A stretch of DNA of 64,000 bases, taken from Dicaeum eximium (lineage: Eukaryota > Chordata > Aves > Passeriformes > Dicaeidae). A program made the translations under genes and the position numbers. The DNA lies in the NCBI GenBank assembly GCA_013396995.1, contig VWZP01008131.1, forward strand, positions 1-64,000, given 5' to 3'. Shown here one piece after another: positions 22,867-35,095 of this stretch. Below the pieces are notes generated by a model. That model saw only the letters and a program-made list of their open reading frames with translations, made no database searches and was not told the origin of the DNA. Positions within the stretch are counted from its first letter, which is position 1; each line of letters opens with the position of its first letter.

Positions 22867-24689
22867 GCTTAGGCAAAAAAGGATCCTCGGAGGCAGAACT
22901 GAGGAGTCTGAGGCCTTAAAATTCATTTTACCACTGTGTGTGGCCTCCAGACCCCTCAGCAGGTGCCTCACTCCGGTGCCACCTCCTCACAGTTGTCTGG
23001 GCAGGAGATCGCCAAGCGAGCACCTTCTGGTGCTCCTTCTGGTGCACCTTCTCTGCTCTGGGAATCTGAAGCAAGTTTATTTTATCCATAGAAAGCTCTC
23101 TACAGTGAGTAGTAACTTCCTCCAGAAAAGCCACTACAAAGTGTTACAGTACACCTGGTGCCACCAAGAACCTTTCTGTGTGGCACAGGCAGCCATCCTG
23201 GGAGTCCTGGGAAAGCAGCTCTGTGTCTCTGTTCCTGTACCACCAATGGGTGAGTGTTTGCTCTATTCCCAAAATTAAGCACTTTTCCTTGGTCAGTAAG
23301 CTGCAGGGCTGGCTTTTGAATTCTCTGGAATAACAGCTATGGTCTCTTGAATTGAGACTATTAATTTTTTTCCTTTAAGTTTTGTGTTAATCCAAGGTCA
23401 CTGGCCTTCAGACCTGGGCTCTCCATTGATCTCCTTGAATGATATAACTAGGTTTTCCACAGAGTTGCCTCCTTTCCTCACTGTAGCTAGGTATAGATTT
23501 TGTCTTTACTGTGGGCTAAATGGTATGGTCAGATGGGCTGCAGTAAATTTGGCAGGGGGTTAATTTAATGTCCTGGAGTCTGGGTGACTGGATGGAGTAG
23601 GAATAGAATATGTTGTTTCTCCAGAGTGAATCTGAAGCAAGTTTATTTTATAAGCTGTCCTGTACAGTATATCTCTTCCTAATATCCTGGAGAAGAGCCT
23701 ATAGGACTGGTTTATTTGTTCATGTGGAGCTGGGTTGAGCAGGATCATGTTTGGGCACTGGGATTACCTGGATGTTGCACTGGGCTGGAACATGTCTGCC
23801 TCTTTTCTTGGGAGAAGGAGAAATGTCATTAAGACGAGGAAACCTGGCTGACTTATATGTGGATTATTCTAAGCTTGTTAGACTGACCAAAGTAAGGCTG
23901 AAGTGTCATTTAGAGGGTTTAGCGGGTATTATATTTGGTAAAACCAGATTTTGTTCTCAGAGTTGGCTAGATTTGCATAAGCATCTTACAAGTTTTTACT
24001 CAACTAGTATGCCCCCATTTCTCTTTGGCTGGCAAATATTTTGATAGATGGCACAAGTAAATAAATAAATATAAACGTGCACAGTTGTGTTTTTTCTTTT
24101 GAAGTGTGTGAGTATCCAGAGCTTGATTGTTATTTATCCTTGGCTGTTCCTCTTATCTCCACTCAATATTTTTACATCTTGTTAATTGATATTGTTGCTG
24201 TCATGCTCTACCTTGCATTTTTAAGGTTCTCTGACTGAAGTTCAACTTAAGCTGATACAAGGAGCAGCAGTTTGTGAAGCTATTTTTTAGGAAGTATCAA
24301 TTGTCAGCAGTTTTCTCTGATTTCACTTGTATATATGGTTCTACACTACCCGTAGAAATTAGTCCTGAAAATAAGGAACAGCAAATCTAGATGTTTTTCT
24401 ACCATCATCCTCTTAAAGCTAGAACATTTACTATGGATGACTGGATTAACAGTAAATTCTTGGCTGAAAACTACTCTAGCAGGTGAAAGAAACAAACCCC
24501 AAAATGTTATGATAGGAATAGATTAATGCACAACAGTGACTCTTTCCGGACTGCTTGCCCCTCATCCAGCAGGAAGATAGCCATAGTGTGACTGGCCAGT
24601 GTAGGAGGAAGGGAAGGTGGCTTTCTCTCATGCCTTCAGATCACAAAATCATTACAACTAGGATGAAAGTCAAATGGCTGTGGCAAAAG
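22867..24689. other. noncoding interval with a 24-bp direct repeat
   Basis: A perfect 24-mer (AATCTGAAGCAAGTTTATTT core) occurs at 23062-23085 and again at 23628-23651. Otherwise unique. No gene recognised. Confidence 0.5.
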
Positions 24690-24880
24690 TTTAGGAAATA
24701 AATTATTAGTCCTGACTTCACCACATATCCTCTGTGTGACTGAGTCCATTCCATTTCATTTGCCATTTGCCTTGCTTTCCTCTGTAACAATTCTATGATA
24801 CAGAGAGGTAATAGGGGAAAAAAATCCATCAGTGGCTGTGAGGCACTCAGCTGCTGTGGTCAGATAAGTACCACAGTGAA
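24690..24880 (+). mobile_element. CORE-SINE (MIR-type) fragment
   Basis: The GTGTGACTGAGTCCATT region and the 3' tail GTGAGGCACTCAGCTGCTG...CAGATAAGTACC follow the order of sauropsid MIR-type elements. Strongly diverged. Confidence 0.5.
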
Positions 24881-24934
24881 GGAAACTCCACTAAGTATCT
24901 ATTAAGGACAGCACTTCACAGGGCTCTTGCCCCT

Positions 24935-25092
24935 TCTATCCAAGGTGCATGAAGCATTCCATCAGTGCTACTTATACTCCTTCAATACCCCTGAGAAGCA
25001 ACGCATTATAAATCCCATTTTACAGATGGGCGAACTGACTTTTCCCCAAGTCCCAGAGTGGTTTAGTGACAGAGCTGGGAATTAAACCATTA
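24935..25092 (+). mobile_element. MIR-type SINE fragment
   Basis: Contains TAAATCCCATTTTACAGATG, a decayed GGCGAACTGA block and GACAGAGCTGGGAATTAAACC, the classic MIR 3' half. Lies directly after another fragment in the same orientation. Confidence 0.7.
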
Positions 25093-25879
25093 GACATTTC
25101 CCTCTTCATGACAGCTCTGTACAATCCCAGGACTCATTTGTTTTCCCTATTAAAAAAGAAGTAAACAAGTATTTTCTTTCTGAGACCCACTGAGGATAGG
25201 GGATTGGGGGGAAAATGGAAGTAAAATTAAAAATAAAATGACATAATTCCCTACTGGCCCCGAGTTGTCCAGTCTCTTTTACATTCACACTTCTCTTTGT
25301 TATGTTTCCTTGAAGCTGAACCTCCCTGGAGAAGGAAACCTCAGAGTTTCTGGTGCTGGGGAAGAAATGCTTCAAGAAAAAGAAAAATAATCACAGCTGC
25401 AATGTTAAAAATAAGAAGCTAATCAAAGGCAGCCCATGTGGGCGCCACTTTCATCTCTCATCTTCAAAGAGGTGCAAACAAACATTGTCGGCGTGCCAAG
25501 CAGCAGCCTCAGTGCCTGATGATCCCATTACTCCTCCAGCGTCCACCCTCCCTTTCCGTGCTGCTGAGCCTGTAGGCATGGGACTCCAGGATCACTGCCA
25601 AGGTGGGAACCTCTAGTCACCAGAGGGGAAACCACATATGGAATTCCTCTGTGGATCCAAATCATTTCATAACAAACATACTTGTGCCCTATAGATCATT
25701 CCTTGTACTGTTGCCTTTCTAGTTACAATAATAGCATCTCTCATTCCCTAAGATGCTGAAAAGCCTCTGGATCAGAGGTTTTGTTCTGGTGCTTTGAGGT
25801 ATTTTGTTTTCCAAAGATCTGGTTATTTTAAAAAATAATATTCAGGCTCTGATGGAATCCAGATGTACTTAGTGCAGCA

Positions 25880-26015
25880 GAAGAGTGTGGATTAGTAGTT
25901 AAAGTGATGGCACTTAGGGGAATTTGATGTGCTGGGTCTCCTGCCAGCACTTGTGAGAACTTGCCTTGAAGTCCATGCACCTAATAGATTTGTACCTCAG
26001 TTTACCTGAGTTTAC
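25880..26015 (+). mobile_element. possible MIR-type fragment
   Basis: AGTAGTTAAAGTGATGGCAC, then a decayed middle, then ACCTCAGTTTACCTGAG, in the expected order. Weak. Confidence 0.35.
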
Positions 26016-26439
26016 TTGCCTCAGCACAAGCCTGGCTGTTCCTGCACACCCTAAGGCAGTTCATATAATAAGTTAACTAACTTTGAACAAACCGGTTTAA
26101 GTATCAAACCCAAGGTATAGTGTGATGTGCTACAGGGTCATCTTAAGTGTGGTAACGTGGGAGCATTGCTCCAGAATGGGGCCTGCAAAGAAAACGCAGA
26201 TCACTATGTGCTGTAAGGGGCAGCATTGGATAATGCAGCTCCGATTAAGAGTAAGAAGGGTAAATAAGGTGATAAATAAGGTGAGGAAAAGGACTGAACT
26301 CTTTCCCTCAGATCTTTGAGATTTTCAGTGGGTGAGTGAGAGTAAAAAAAGAGAATTGGTTCTGTGTATGTTGCCCTGCCTTGAGAAACATCACTCATGG
26401 GTACTGCCCTCCTACAGAGAGGATCCTATGGAATGAGGA

Positions 26440-26535
26440 TGCAAGAGACCCATTAAACTCCTGGGCTCTGCCACTACTCTTGTGTGTATTCTTAGGCTGC
26501 TTCACCAGCTGCAAAGCATGGATAGTTTAGATAAA
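26440..26535 (+). mobile_element. possible MIR-type fragment
   Basis: CTCCTGGGCTCTGCCACTAC followed by TTGTGTGTATTCTTAGGCTG and a CTTCACC block resembles the MIR core in order. Confidence 0.4.
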
Positions 26536-29500
26536 TGGCTTTGAAAGCCATAGATTAAAAGAACTAGATGTTACTTCTTGGAACTAAATTACATCTTGAT
26601 GTTGGCCAGAACCTTGGCAGAGCAGATGCCTTTACCACCTTGTACCTGTCTGGGGCTTTCCTGTTCTGTTAACATGAGCGGCATTCCAGTAGCTGCAAGA
26701 ACAGTTCACTGGGGCAGTCATCCACCCACAGAAGCTCCATGGGGCCTGCCCTGTGTTTCACAATGAGAGACTGGGAGATGGAGGGGAGGGAGTAGAATTG
26801 GATCCAGCTCATTGTAATGAGGAAAGCCTGTCCTAGCCCGGAAGGGATTCAATTAGGAGGCTGGAGGAATATGGATGATACAGGGAGGGCACCAGGACAT
26901 CTAGGGCTACCATTACTGTCAAGAATAAAGGTGCTTTGCATAAGAGCAGAACACAGTCACAGGGGAAGAGGACTCTGCTTCCAAGTAGCACTGATTCCCC
27001 CTCCCCTCTACAGTGCACAACAAGATACGGATTAGACCATTACACCCAGGGGAAGCCACAGAGTCGCACTCTTTTTCATGGACAGTAGCAGGAAATCAGT
27101 GGATTGGAACCAAATGGGGAGCCTTACTCAAACCAGATGTGACCCCGGGGAGATCAGAAATGCTGAGATGTTTTTGCTTTGACATACCCACCAGTGCTGA
27201 AGGTGGGGGTGGGTTGAGGGTGGCAGCAGCCAGTTAGAGGCTGCTGGATTATACCATGCTGGTAATAGGCTGGCTGGGTTTTAACACAGAAAGTTAGAGA
27301 AGACCATTCTGCTGCTATATAGTCAAAACCATGAGTGTATCCCAAATTTTAGTGGGCTCATCACCTGCTTCAGCAGCAAGACTTTGGTCTGGGACTTTCA
27401 CAGCCATACTATTGAGTTAACCACATCTTTAGGCTACAGGCTGTTGTGATCAAGCACTGCTGACCAAAGGAACCTTCTATTTCCACTCAGCAGACTTCAT
27501 AAAGTAATTTGAGTCTGTTTGGATGGGGAAACGAGAAAATTAAAGCATCATCATACTATGGTGACACGTGCTGTGAAGTCCATTTTAAGTCCCAGCACCA
27601 AAACCACCACTCTCTGCAACTGGATCTTACCTTGGCTCTTCTGTATCTAATTCTGCCCCCTTGCTAATGGTAATTAATTTTCAAACCTCAGGAGACAGCG
27701 ATGAGTGTACCATTGAACTGAGTGCACATTTTGCTTAAACACCTAGCTGTAGATGCCTGTGATTAGGTGAGGTTATTTTTCTTACCCGCATGAGTTAAAG
27801 GCAAATTCTGACATCAAAAGTCTCCAAAAAGTCTTAAATTCTATCACTGTAATGGCTCTGAAGTCAGGTCAGTACAAAGTAATCCAATGTATTAATTCAT
27901 TTTCAGTTCTCGTGATTATAAAAGCCTGATGCATGAGGTTTTTGCTTATTTGATTCTGGTAATAATGAAATGAATTGAAATGACGGGAAATCAGTTGCTC
28001 CCCTGGCGCTCTCACTCTGTCTCTTCCTTCACCCTCTTTGTCTAAATAAGGAATACAAAATTAACTTCAGTTAGCATTAAATTCTTTCAGAGGCCTTGAA
28101 GACTGTGATCAGTGTGTCCTTTTTTTGGATTTTGTGCCAGGCCACAGGACATTTGTAACAACAAGGCAAAAATCCCTTGTCCATCCTGTTTGCTTCTCTG
28201 CTGCTGCGTTAGAGGGAACAATTAGTTAGTGAATTAACCTGAGTGAGAAATAGGCTGCATTAGATCAGTGTGTTTCACAGAGAGGCCTGAAGTCATGGAG
28301 ACCTTCTTGGTCCCATACTAGCACAAACTGTTGCTCCCTAGGGTGCTGCCTACCCTTATGCAAATACTACTGTCATATTTTATCTGTTAATTAGTAATGT
28401 TTCTGTGGGTGAAGCTGTTACTATTTTTAGGAAGCCGGCACCTAGTCAGTGTCCATTGAAATCCATCACTGTTTATCTGCTGACTTTTGTAGACTTTGAG
28501 ACAGGAGGTTTCTGCTTAGCCTAGAAAATAATTCTGTCCTGTTATATCTCCCCCACCAGCTGGAGGAGCTGGCAAGCCAAGAAGAGCCTATCAGTTAAGA
28601 TCAGGGAGAAGCCAAGTCCTTTCCTGCTGTGTGCCCTTTAAACATCAGGCAACTGAAGGATAAATGGTCCATTGTTTTGACTGAGTAAAGCTTTGCACTT
28701 TCCTAGCATAGGTATAAATGTGAAATTTAGGGGGGGGAGTTGGGCAGACTGGAGTTGGGCGAACTGGAAAGAAGCCAGTCTCTGCCTGCAGAATGTCTCT
28801 GGCATCAGAATGAACCTAGGCATCATCCAGGAGGAGTGAGACGCAGGGAATATGGACCTAATGATACAACAGGAGCATGTTCCTGGAGACCCTGTCAACA
28901 CTCTCATGCTTTATAACTCTATCTGACCCCTCCCAGGGAGGGTGAGGTTCTGGTTTGCATTAGCCCAGATGAGATGCAGTGTTGACAGGACTCAGCAAGG
29001 TTTGCAGTGGAGTTCTGCTCACTGGCTGCCCCATGCAGTAACAGAGCCATGCATGGTGAGTGTTGCCAACTGGGTCGCTTATAAAACACTCTGAGGGTGC
29101 AGCTTCTCAAATGATGGAACCTCCTCCTTCCCCTTTCCCAAGAAATTTAGTGACAGTAGCCCACAAAACCAAAATAGCTGTCAAAGAACAAGCTGGATTT
29201 CATTTTGCTTCTGATGGTGTTTGAATGCTGTTTAGCATAGAAGTTTCATTCTCCACTGTGAAAGCCAAATTGCCCAGCTTGTTGTCTGAGTCCCAAAAGA
29301 AATGAGTTTATAGGCATAAGAGTCACAGAAATTCCTATCTGCACCATAGAATACTGCCCTGGTCCACCAGAGAGACAGTGGGAAGTGCTGTAGACTTGTA
29401 AAGACTGTTTCCTTGTGGAAAGAACAGTGGGACAGAAGAGGGTGGTCTATGCAACAGTGTATTCCACATTCTTAGCTCACTCTGCAGAATCCTTGGTAAG

Positions 29501-30036
29501 ATTTACCCCTGAAGGTTATGTTATGAAGGCATGTTTCTCCAAACGAGATTTATTTCACTACTTGTTAATTGACAAATAAAAAAAGAATCTGAACACTGGG
29601 ATGTGATCTTACCCTTTATGTTACTAAGACCCTGGCAGAGTTCAAGCTACCCTGAAAGTAGGGTATGTTTAAATTTTTTTTTTTTAAATTAGAGTCTTTC
29701 AGATCTGAGGAGAGTTTCGAGAAGATTAAATAAACTGCAAGTCAGTGCATTTTCCTGAAGAAAATGATAGTTGGCTTCTCTGTGAAGCCCTTTCCAGCCA
29801 GTTTGCGTAACTTTTGCTTGGAAACTAAACAGAATTGACCAATTTTGATTTATGGCAACTTCCTCTGGCATGTGCTCTGCTCTGTTTGCATCATTGCCAT
29901 GGTAGCAAAGGAACTCTTTATTTGTCCAGCTACCTCATCACATCCTGGCCTTACATTGCAGACCTGATTCAAAAAGGCAAGAAATGCTAGTTAGCATTCA
30001 GGAAATTGGAGGTCAAATGTAATTTTTCCTATTCTT
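26536..30036. other. noncoding interval, includes enhancer-like block at about 27890-28270
   Basis: No gene. The 27890-28270 stretch is AT-rich with ATTATAAAAGCC, TTAATTTT-like and AATTAGTTAGTGAATTAACC motifs and may be conserved regulatory DNA; unproven. The rest shows nothing. Confidence 0.4.
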
Positions 30037-30072
30037 TGCACATTATATTGCACACTATATTGCACATTATCC
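30037..30072. repeat. 12-bp tandem repeat, 3 units
   Basis: TGCACATTATAT, TGCACACTATAT and TGCACATTATCC in tandem. Confidence 0.85.
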
Positions 30073-30389
30073 TTTCCGACTGAGAAGGAAAAGCTGAGCA
30101 TAACCTCTTTACATTTAGAAAGTCGCTTTTATCTGAGGGTCTTAAGGACTTCCTAAAGCTATGGTGAAAGTTTCTGGCTTTCTCTGGCCCATGTGGTCTG
30201 AACATGATGGATTTTATGCTTATGCACAGCTAACCCGAGTTAAATGAGTGGCACAAACCCAAGACATTGAAGAAGGGCAAGAGAAGTGGGAACTGATTTT
30301 AAGATGGTAGATGGAGTCAGCTGAAAAGGCAGGAAGTGTTCATTCTCCAAAACAAGGGGGTTCTTCCTTTAATGTGGAGTTGAAGAAAG

Positions 30390-30450
30390 ACAGAGGGTGG
30401 TGTGAGACAGAGGGTGGTGTGGGTGGTGAAGAAATACAGAGGGTGGTGGA
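30390..30450. repeat. 17-bp tandem repeat (ACAGAGGGTGGTGTGRG)
   Basis: Two near-identical 17-bp units at 30390-30423, a 12-bp interruption, and a third partial unit at 30436-30450. Confidence 0.8.
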
Positions 30451-31539
30451 TGAAACACAGAGACTTAAATTCAAGACTAGGTCTGGAATTCCTATATGTG
30501 TGCTTGTATTCCTTGTATACAAGCCATTATGTATACATAATGGCTAATATAGGATGAAAGTGGGATTCACCTATGTCCAAGAGCTTAAAGTTTATTTGAG
30601 ACTTCATCGGTTCTCATGTTATCTCATTCTTCTGAAATAACAGATTTATTCAGTGGCTCTTACTTAATCCTTTGGGGTGTAATCCTTACTTAGCCCTTGT
30701 TTGGGTGTGCTGATTTTGCTTATATGACCAGGCCTTTTAATATGGTTCTTGATTGTTGGCATAATAGCCTTCAGGAACAGAATGAAGCAAGTCTTCCTCA
30801 CCAGCTGGGGTCCAAATTGTCACATGATCCAGAAACTGTGATTCAGTGTTGATGAGATGCTTGGGTACTCCTTTCCATGAGTAGATTAGCTGGAGCAACA
30901 ATGTCAGAGCAAAAGGCTCTGTGGTTCCCAGCAATTATTGCAGGCATGGATTTTAGCGTGGAATGGGTTAACTCAGAAATTCTCCACTGTTTTTTAAGAG
31001 GCAGACCCTGTGCTGGGATAATGGTGTCAAAAAGCAGGCTGGATTGGGGTGTTTCTTGAAACAGGCAGACCTGGTATCCTTGGGGAAGAGTTGATGATAG
31101 GGTCAGATAATTCACTCTTCATGTTAATTCTTCTATTTGGAGTAAAGGAACAAGTCTGTTAAAATGTTTGCCCAATACTTTGCTGGTCTGCTTTGGGGGC
31201 AACAGTTATAATTACTCTTTTTCTAATACATATCCATACATTTGGTGACTCACGTATGCAAATCTGCTTGACTGCTTCCACAGGGGTTTGCAGCAGGGGT
31301 GACAGAGGAAGAGACAATTTGATCCCTGGGTTTGAGCCCTGGTGTGAGATTTCTGCTCTTTTACATGCCCTTGAAGCTGGGATGGTCTGAGTGGGGAGTC
31401 TGGATTTTGCATTTGGTTTGCACTCTTGCTGCAGCTCTTCAGCAAGACCTGACCGAAGTTCTTCACTGAGACAATGTAATTGGGACATAAGTGAATTCCA
31501 GTCAGTTCGGGAAACACATCCTTTCAGTTCCTGAAAACA
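30451..31539. other. noncoding interval
   Basis: Unique sequence; short overlapping frames on both strands have no family likeness. Confidence 0.45.
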
Positions 31540-31920
31540 TGCTATTATTAATTAATGAGCGCAAATACTAAGGGGGCCGCACGCCTTTCGTTCCTTGGTC
31601 TCAGACTTATGTCTCTCCATTCGTCTCTTCTTGCTAAATTTTTCAGTGTTTTTAACATCAGACTGATGTTACGTATAATTACCAACTTTGCACCAAAATT
31701 ATATTTGACATGGCTTGTGTGGGAAATTAGAGCATTTCAGAGACTACAAATTCACCTGGGAAGATGAGCCAGGCAAGACAAGGCAGCGCAGAGTGGAAGT
31801 AATTTGAATATTACATGTGCCCTCCTGAAAATGCCAAAATCATTTAAATTGCTAGAAAGGATATTTTCTCTAATTAGCTGTGTGTGCTGGAGGGTTCATA
31901 ATAATGCACTGGATTGTGGA
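31540..31920. promoter_or_regulatory. candidate conserved noncoding element
   Basis: CTATTATTAATTAATGAGCG, GTTACGTATAATTACC and TCTCTAATTAGC give several homeodomain-type sites in about 380 bp without repeats. Enhancer-like texture; conservation not testable here. Confidence 0.3.
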
Positions 31921-34900
31921 AGAATGGACTGGCAAAATAGAGGCTGCCTGTGCTCCATAGGGGGCAGAGAAGAACTGGCAGTAGGAAGAGTCCCCCGCTT
32001 TCTTTCCTAAAGGTATTTATCATCCCTGCAGCTATTTATAATGATACTTCTCTTTTTAAATGTATAGAGAATGTGCTCAGTTATCTGGTCATCCAGGTAT
32101 TAGCTACTGAGGGAACCCCAGAGCAGTGCTGGCTGTGCTCCAAGCTCGGATCCTGCGCTATTGCTGTTTCAGGAGGCTCTAACTGCCTTAGCTCTGCTCC
32201 ACCCTCAGGCATCACTGCGCTGCTCTCTGACACTTACTCAGTTTCACAGGGTCCCACAAATACAGTCTCCATTCCCCTCACTTTGCTCCTTTCTCCCTGG
32301 GGCCCTGCTGGTTCTCACTTCCTCCAACAATTACAGTGATAGCCCCAGTTAGGCCAAGCCAAGTCTGTATTTTTTATTATTCCTTTCTAAATTATCCTGA
32401 TGACTGTAGACATTCTGAGGAGATGTATGCAGGGAGAGCAAGAGGCAGACACACTCTCACGGATCTTCTCTCTTCCTGACATTGATTGTTTAAGCACTAA
32501 ACCATTCGCTGACTCTTGTGACTCTAAATGATGTGGGGCTTTTTTGAGGTTTTCCTCCCCACAGCTACAGAAACCGCACTGGAGCATGACTCTCTCTAAT
32601 GTGAGGGCTTCCACCTGTGACTGTGGAGTGAGGCTGCTGCTGGATCCATCTCCTTTTCTGCCATCACTGTTCCTGTGGTTTCTGCTTAGTTACATATTCA
32701 TTTTTATAATGCAATTATCATCTTGTGGGATGAAGGAGGGGAAGACACCCTAATTAGCTGCTTAAAGCATTTTAAAACTGCATGTGTCCATGTCTTTAAA
32801 GGAGACAAATCTGTAGAGTGGATGGTGTTGCACTGGGCTGCATGTTTCCAGTGCTGAGCATTGCAGGTAACAAAATTGTACCCACATTGTCTGATCCATG
32901 CCATGGCAGTGACTTCCCATTTAACTGTCACAAGGTCTGGATCCTATTGCTTCCTTGCACCACAAGGTATCATTTGCAACCTGGCAAAGGGGATGTAAAT
33001 CATTACCCTGTTGAGCAAGTAGAGAGTTTTGGCTTGGGAGCTTTTCAGAACTGCTTTATATGGAATGAACAATAACACGAATTTCAAGAAAGGTTAGAAA
33101 TGGGATTTAAACTCCCCCACACCCATATGCCTTCCAGGGATCCTGAAGTACTGCAGTCTAGGCTCAGAGGTACAGAGATGTTGTATTTCCAGTGAAATTG
33201 GAACTAGGTTCCTGCATTTCCCTGTGGATCTGTCTCTTAGCTGAATGGAAAGGCTGCTTTGTAACAGCAAAGAGGAACTAAATACTGGCCGAGGATGCCA
33301 AAGCTAATATCTGCTTTTTGGGAAACTGCCGTCACATCTTCAGTGTCCACAGAGTGTCTGGGCCCTGTGGTTAAGGTTTCAGCATGGTCCTTGGCTTGCT
33401 TCTCTTAGAAAGATGAAGAGCTGAGTTGATTTGAGAACATGACTCCTGGGTAGTTAATTGATTCCTTCACTGAGGACTGCAGGGAGGAGTGATGCTTGCA
33501 GTCTTCCAAAGCATACGGGCCCCTGTATGTGAACATCACAAGCCAGTAGCCTTTTCCAGGTGATGACGTTCTTGGAGGTTCAGTACCAGGGCTTGGTATC
33601 GAGGCAGTTCCATGTGTTTGGTGGTGATGGCTGTGTTCAGGAAGGATGAAAAGTGATGAGCCTGGACAGGAAGGGAGGTGGCTCCAGGAAAACTTGAAAA
33701 ACAAGAAGCATTGTTTTGTTCTGAATGTTGATCGTTTTGTGTAACTTGGACAACTGTTTACTTTTCTTGCACAGGAGAGGAGGGAAATAGATGAGTAATC
33801 AGGTCTAATGAATGACTTTGCTCATGAAGTGGTAGTTACACCCTCTCTCAGACCCATTTTCAAACAACCCATGGCCTTGATATTACTTTATGTCATATTC
33901 CATATTCCTTAAGTGCAACTTCATTTCCAGCTCAGGATTCAGGACTCTTCACAGGGTTTCCAGTTTTGGCCTGCTCTCTGGAAGGTATCACTGGCCATCC
34001 CACTGCAGGACAGTAGAGAGGGCGTGCACCCTTGGAATATACAGGCTCCACCTGTAGTAGCAAAGCTGTCATTAAGAACAGCAGGTGATGTCCTCCAGGG
34101 AGACTCCATAATGCTTTTCCTATATGATATAGCACCACCTCTAGCTTACTTACTATGAGGAGGAGTCCCCTGAACAAAGAGCACATGAAGATGGCAAGCA
34201 TTTACTTCTTGCCTCCTTGTTCTAGCTGAGCTGCCACTGCCACCCAAGAATATTTGCCAAGTTTTCTTCTAGTATCTGTCCTCTCCATCTCCAGCATGAT
34301 TCCACTAGATGGTGCCAAGAACTCTCGTGCAGTTGCAATGAGTCTGAGGCCTTAACTTGCCTTGTACCTCAATGAGAAGATGCCCCTGGCTTGGCATGCA
34401 GGCTTTTCAGGAACTGTTTCCCTAAGGGGCTGTTTCCCAGATTTGCCTCTAAATCAAGGAAGAGATTTATGAAGTGGAAAGATATCACAGAGACAAGCTG
34501 GCATGAGGGGAGGGAGGGGAAGATTGTCTTCTGTACTGTGGGCAGAATTTTCACAAGCTGTACAATTCATAATTTGTTTTGCAGGATTTCCTTTTTTAAA
34601 ATATTTTTCTCTAAACAGTATAATTTCTAGTGAGACGAAGGCAAATGCAAGGGCTACCCAAAGTGATGCACAGTGAGCTCTTCTCTGAACAGCTCTCTAT
34701 GCCCTTCAGGCCTGACCTGAAGCAACTTCTCATAAAGCAGCTAGTTCCATCAGTGTATCCTTGCTCTGATTTATCACCCAGTTTTCTCCCAAACAGAGGA
34801 TTCTAGCATGCACAAAATTATTTTCATTTTAGCAACTAGTATCCCCTAAGACTACCTAAAATCAGCAAATTCCCTATACCTGTCCTTGTATGAAAGACAA

Positions 34901-34959
34901 ACACATCACTGAGTCCCACTAATGCTGATCATCTTCAGAGTTCTCATTTTAAGAGCAAT
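31921..34959. other. noncoding interval
   Basis: No gene or repeat recognised. The frame at 31950-32339 is open by chance. Confidence 0.45.
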
Positions 34960-35095
34960 ATCCATATTTATTTTGGCAAAGCCATTAAGCATTGTAGCTA
35001 ATCTGAGGTGCTGAGAAGTGAAGCAAGTGACATAGCTGGGGATGAAATCCAGCTTCAGATGTTAACTCCTCTCCAGTTCTCAAGAGCAAATCCTC
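34960..35095 (+). mobile_element. possible MIR-type fragment
   Basis: CTGAGGTGCTGAGAAGTGAA, GTGACATAGCTGGGGATGAA and ATCCAGCTTCAGATG appear in MIR order. Moderate support. Confidence 0.45.
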
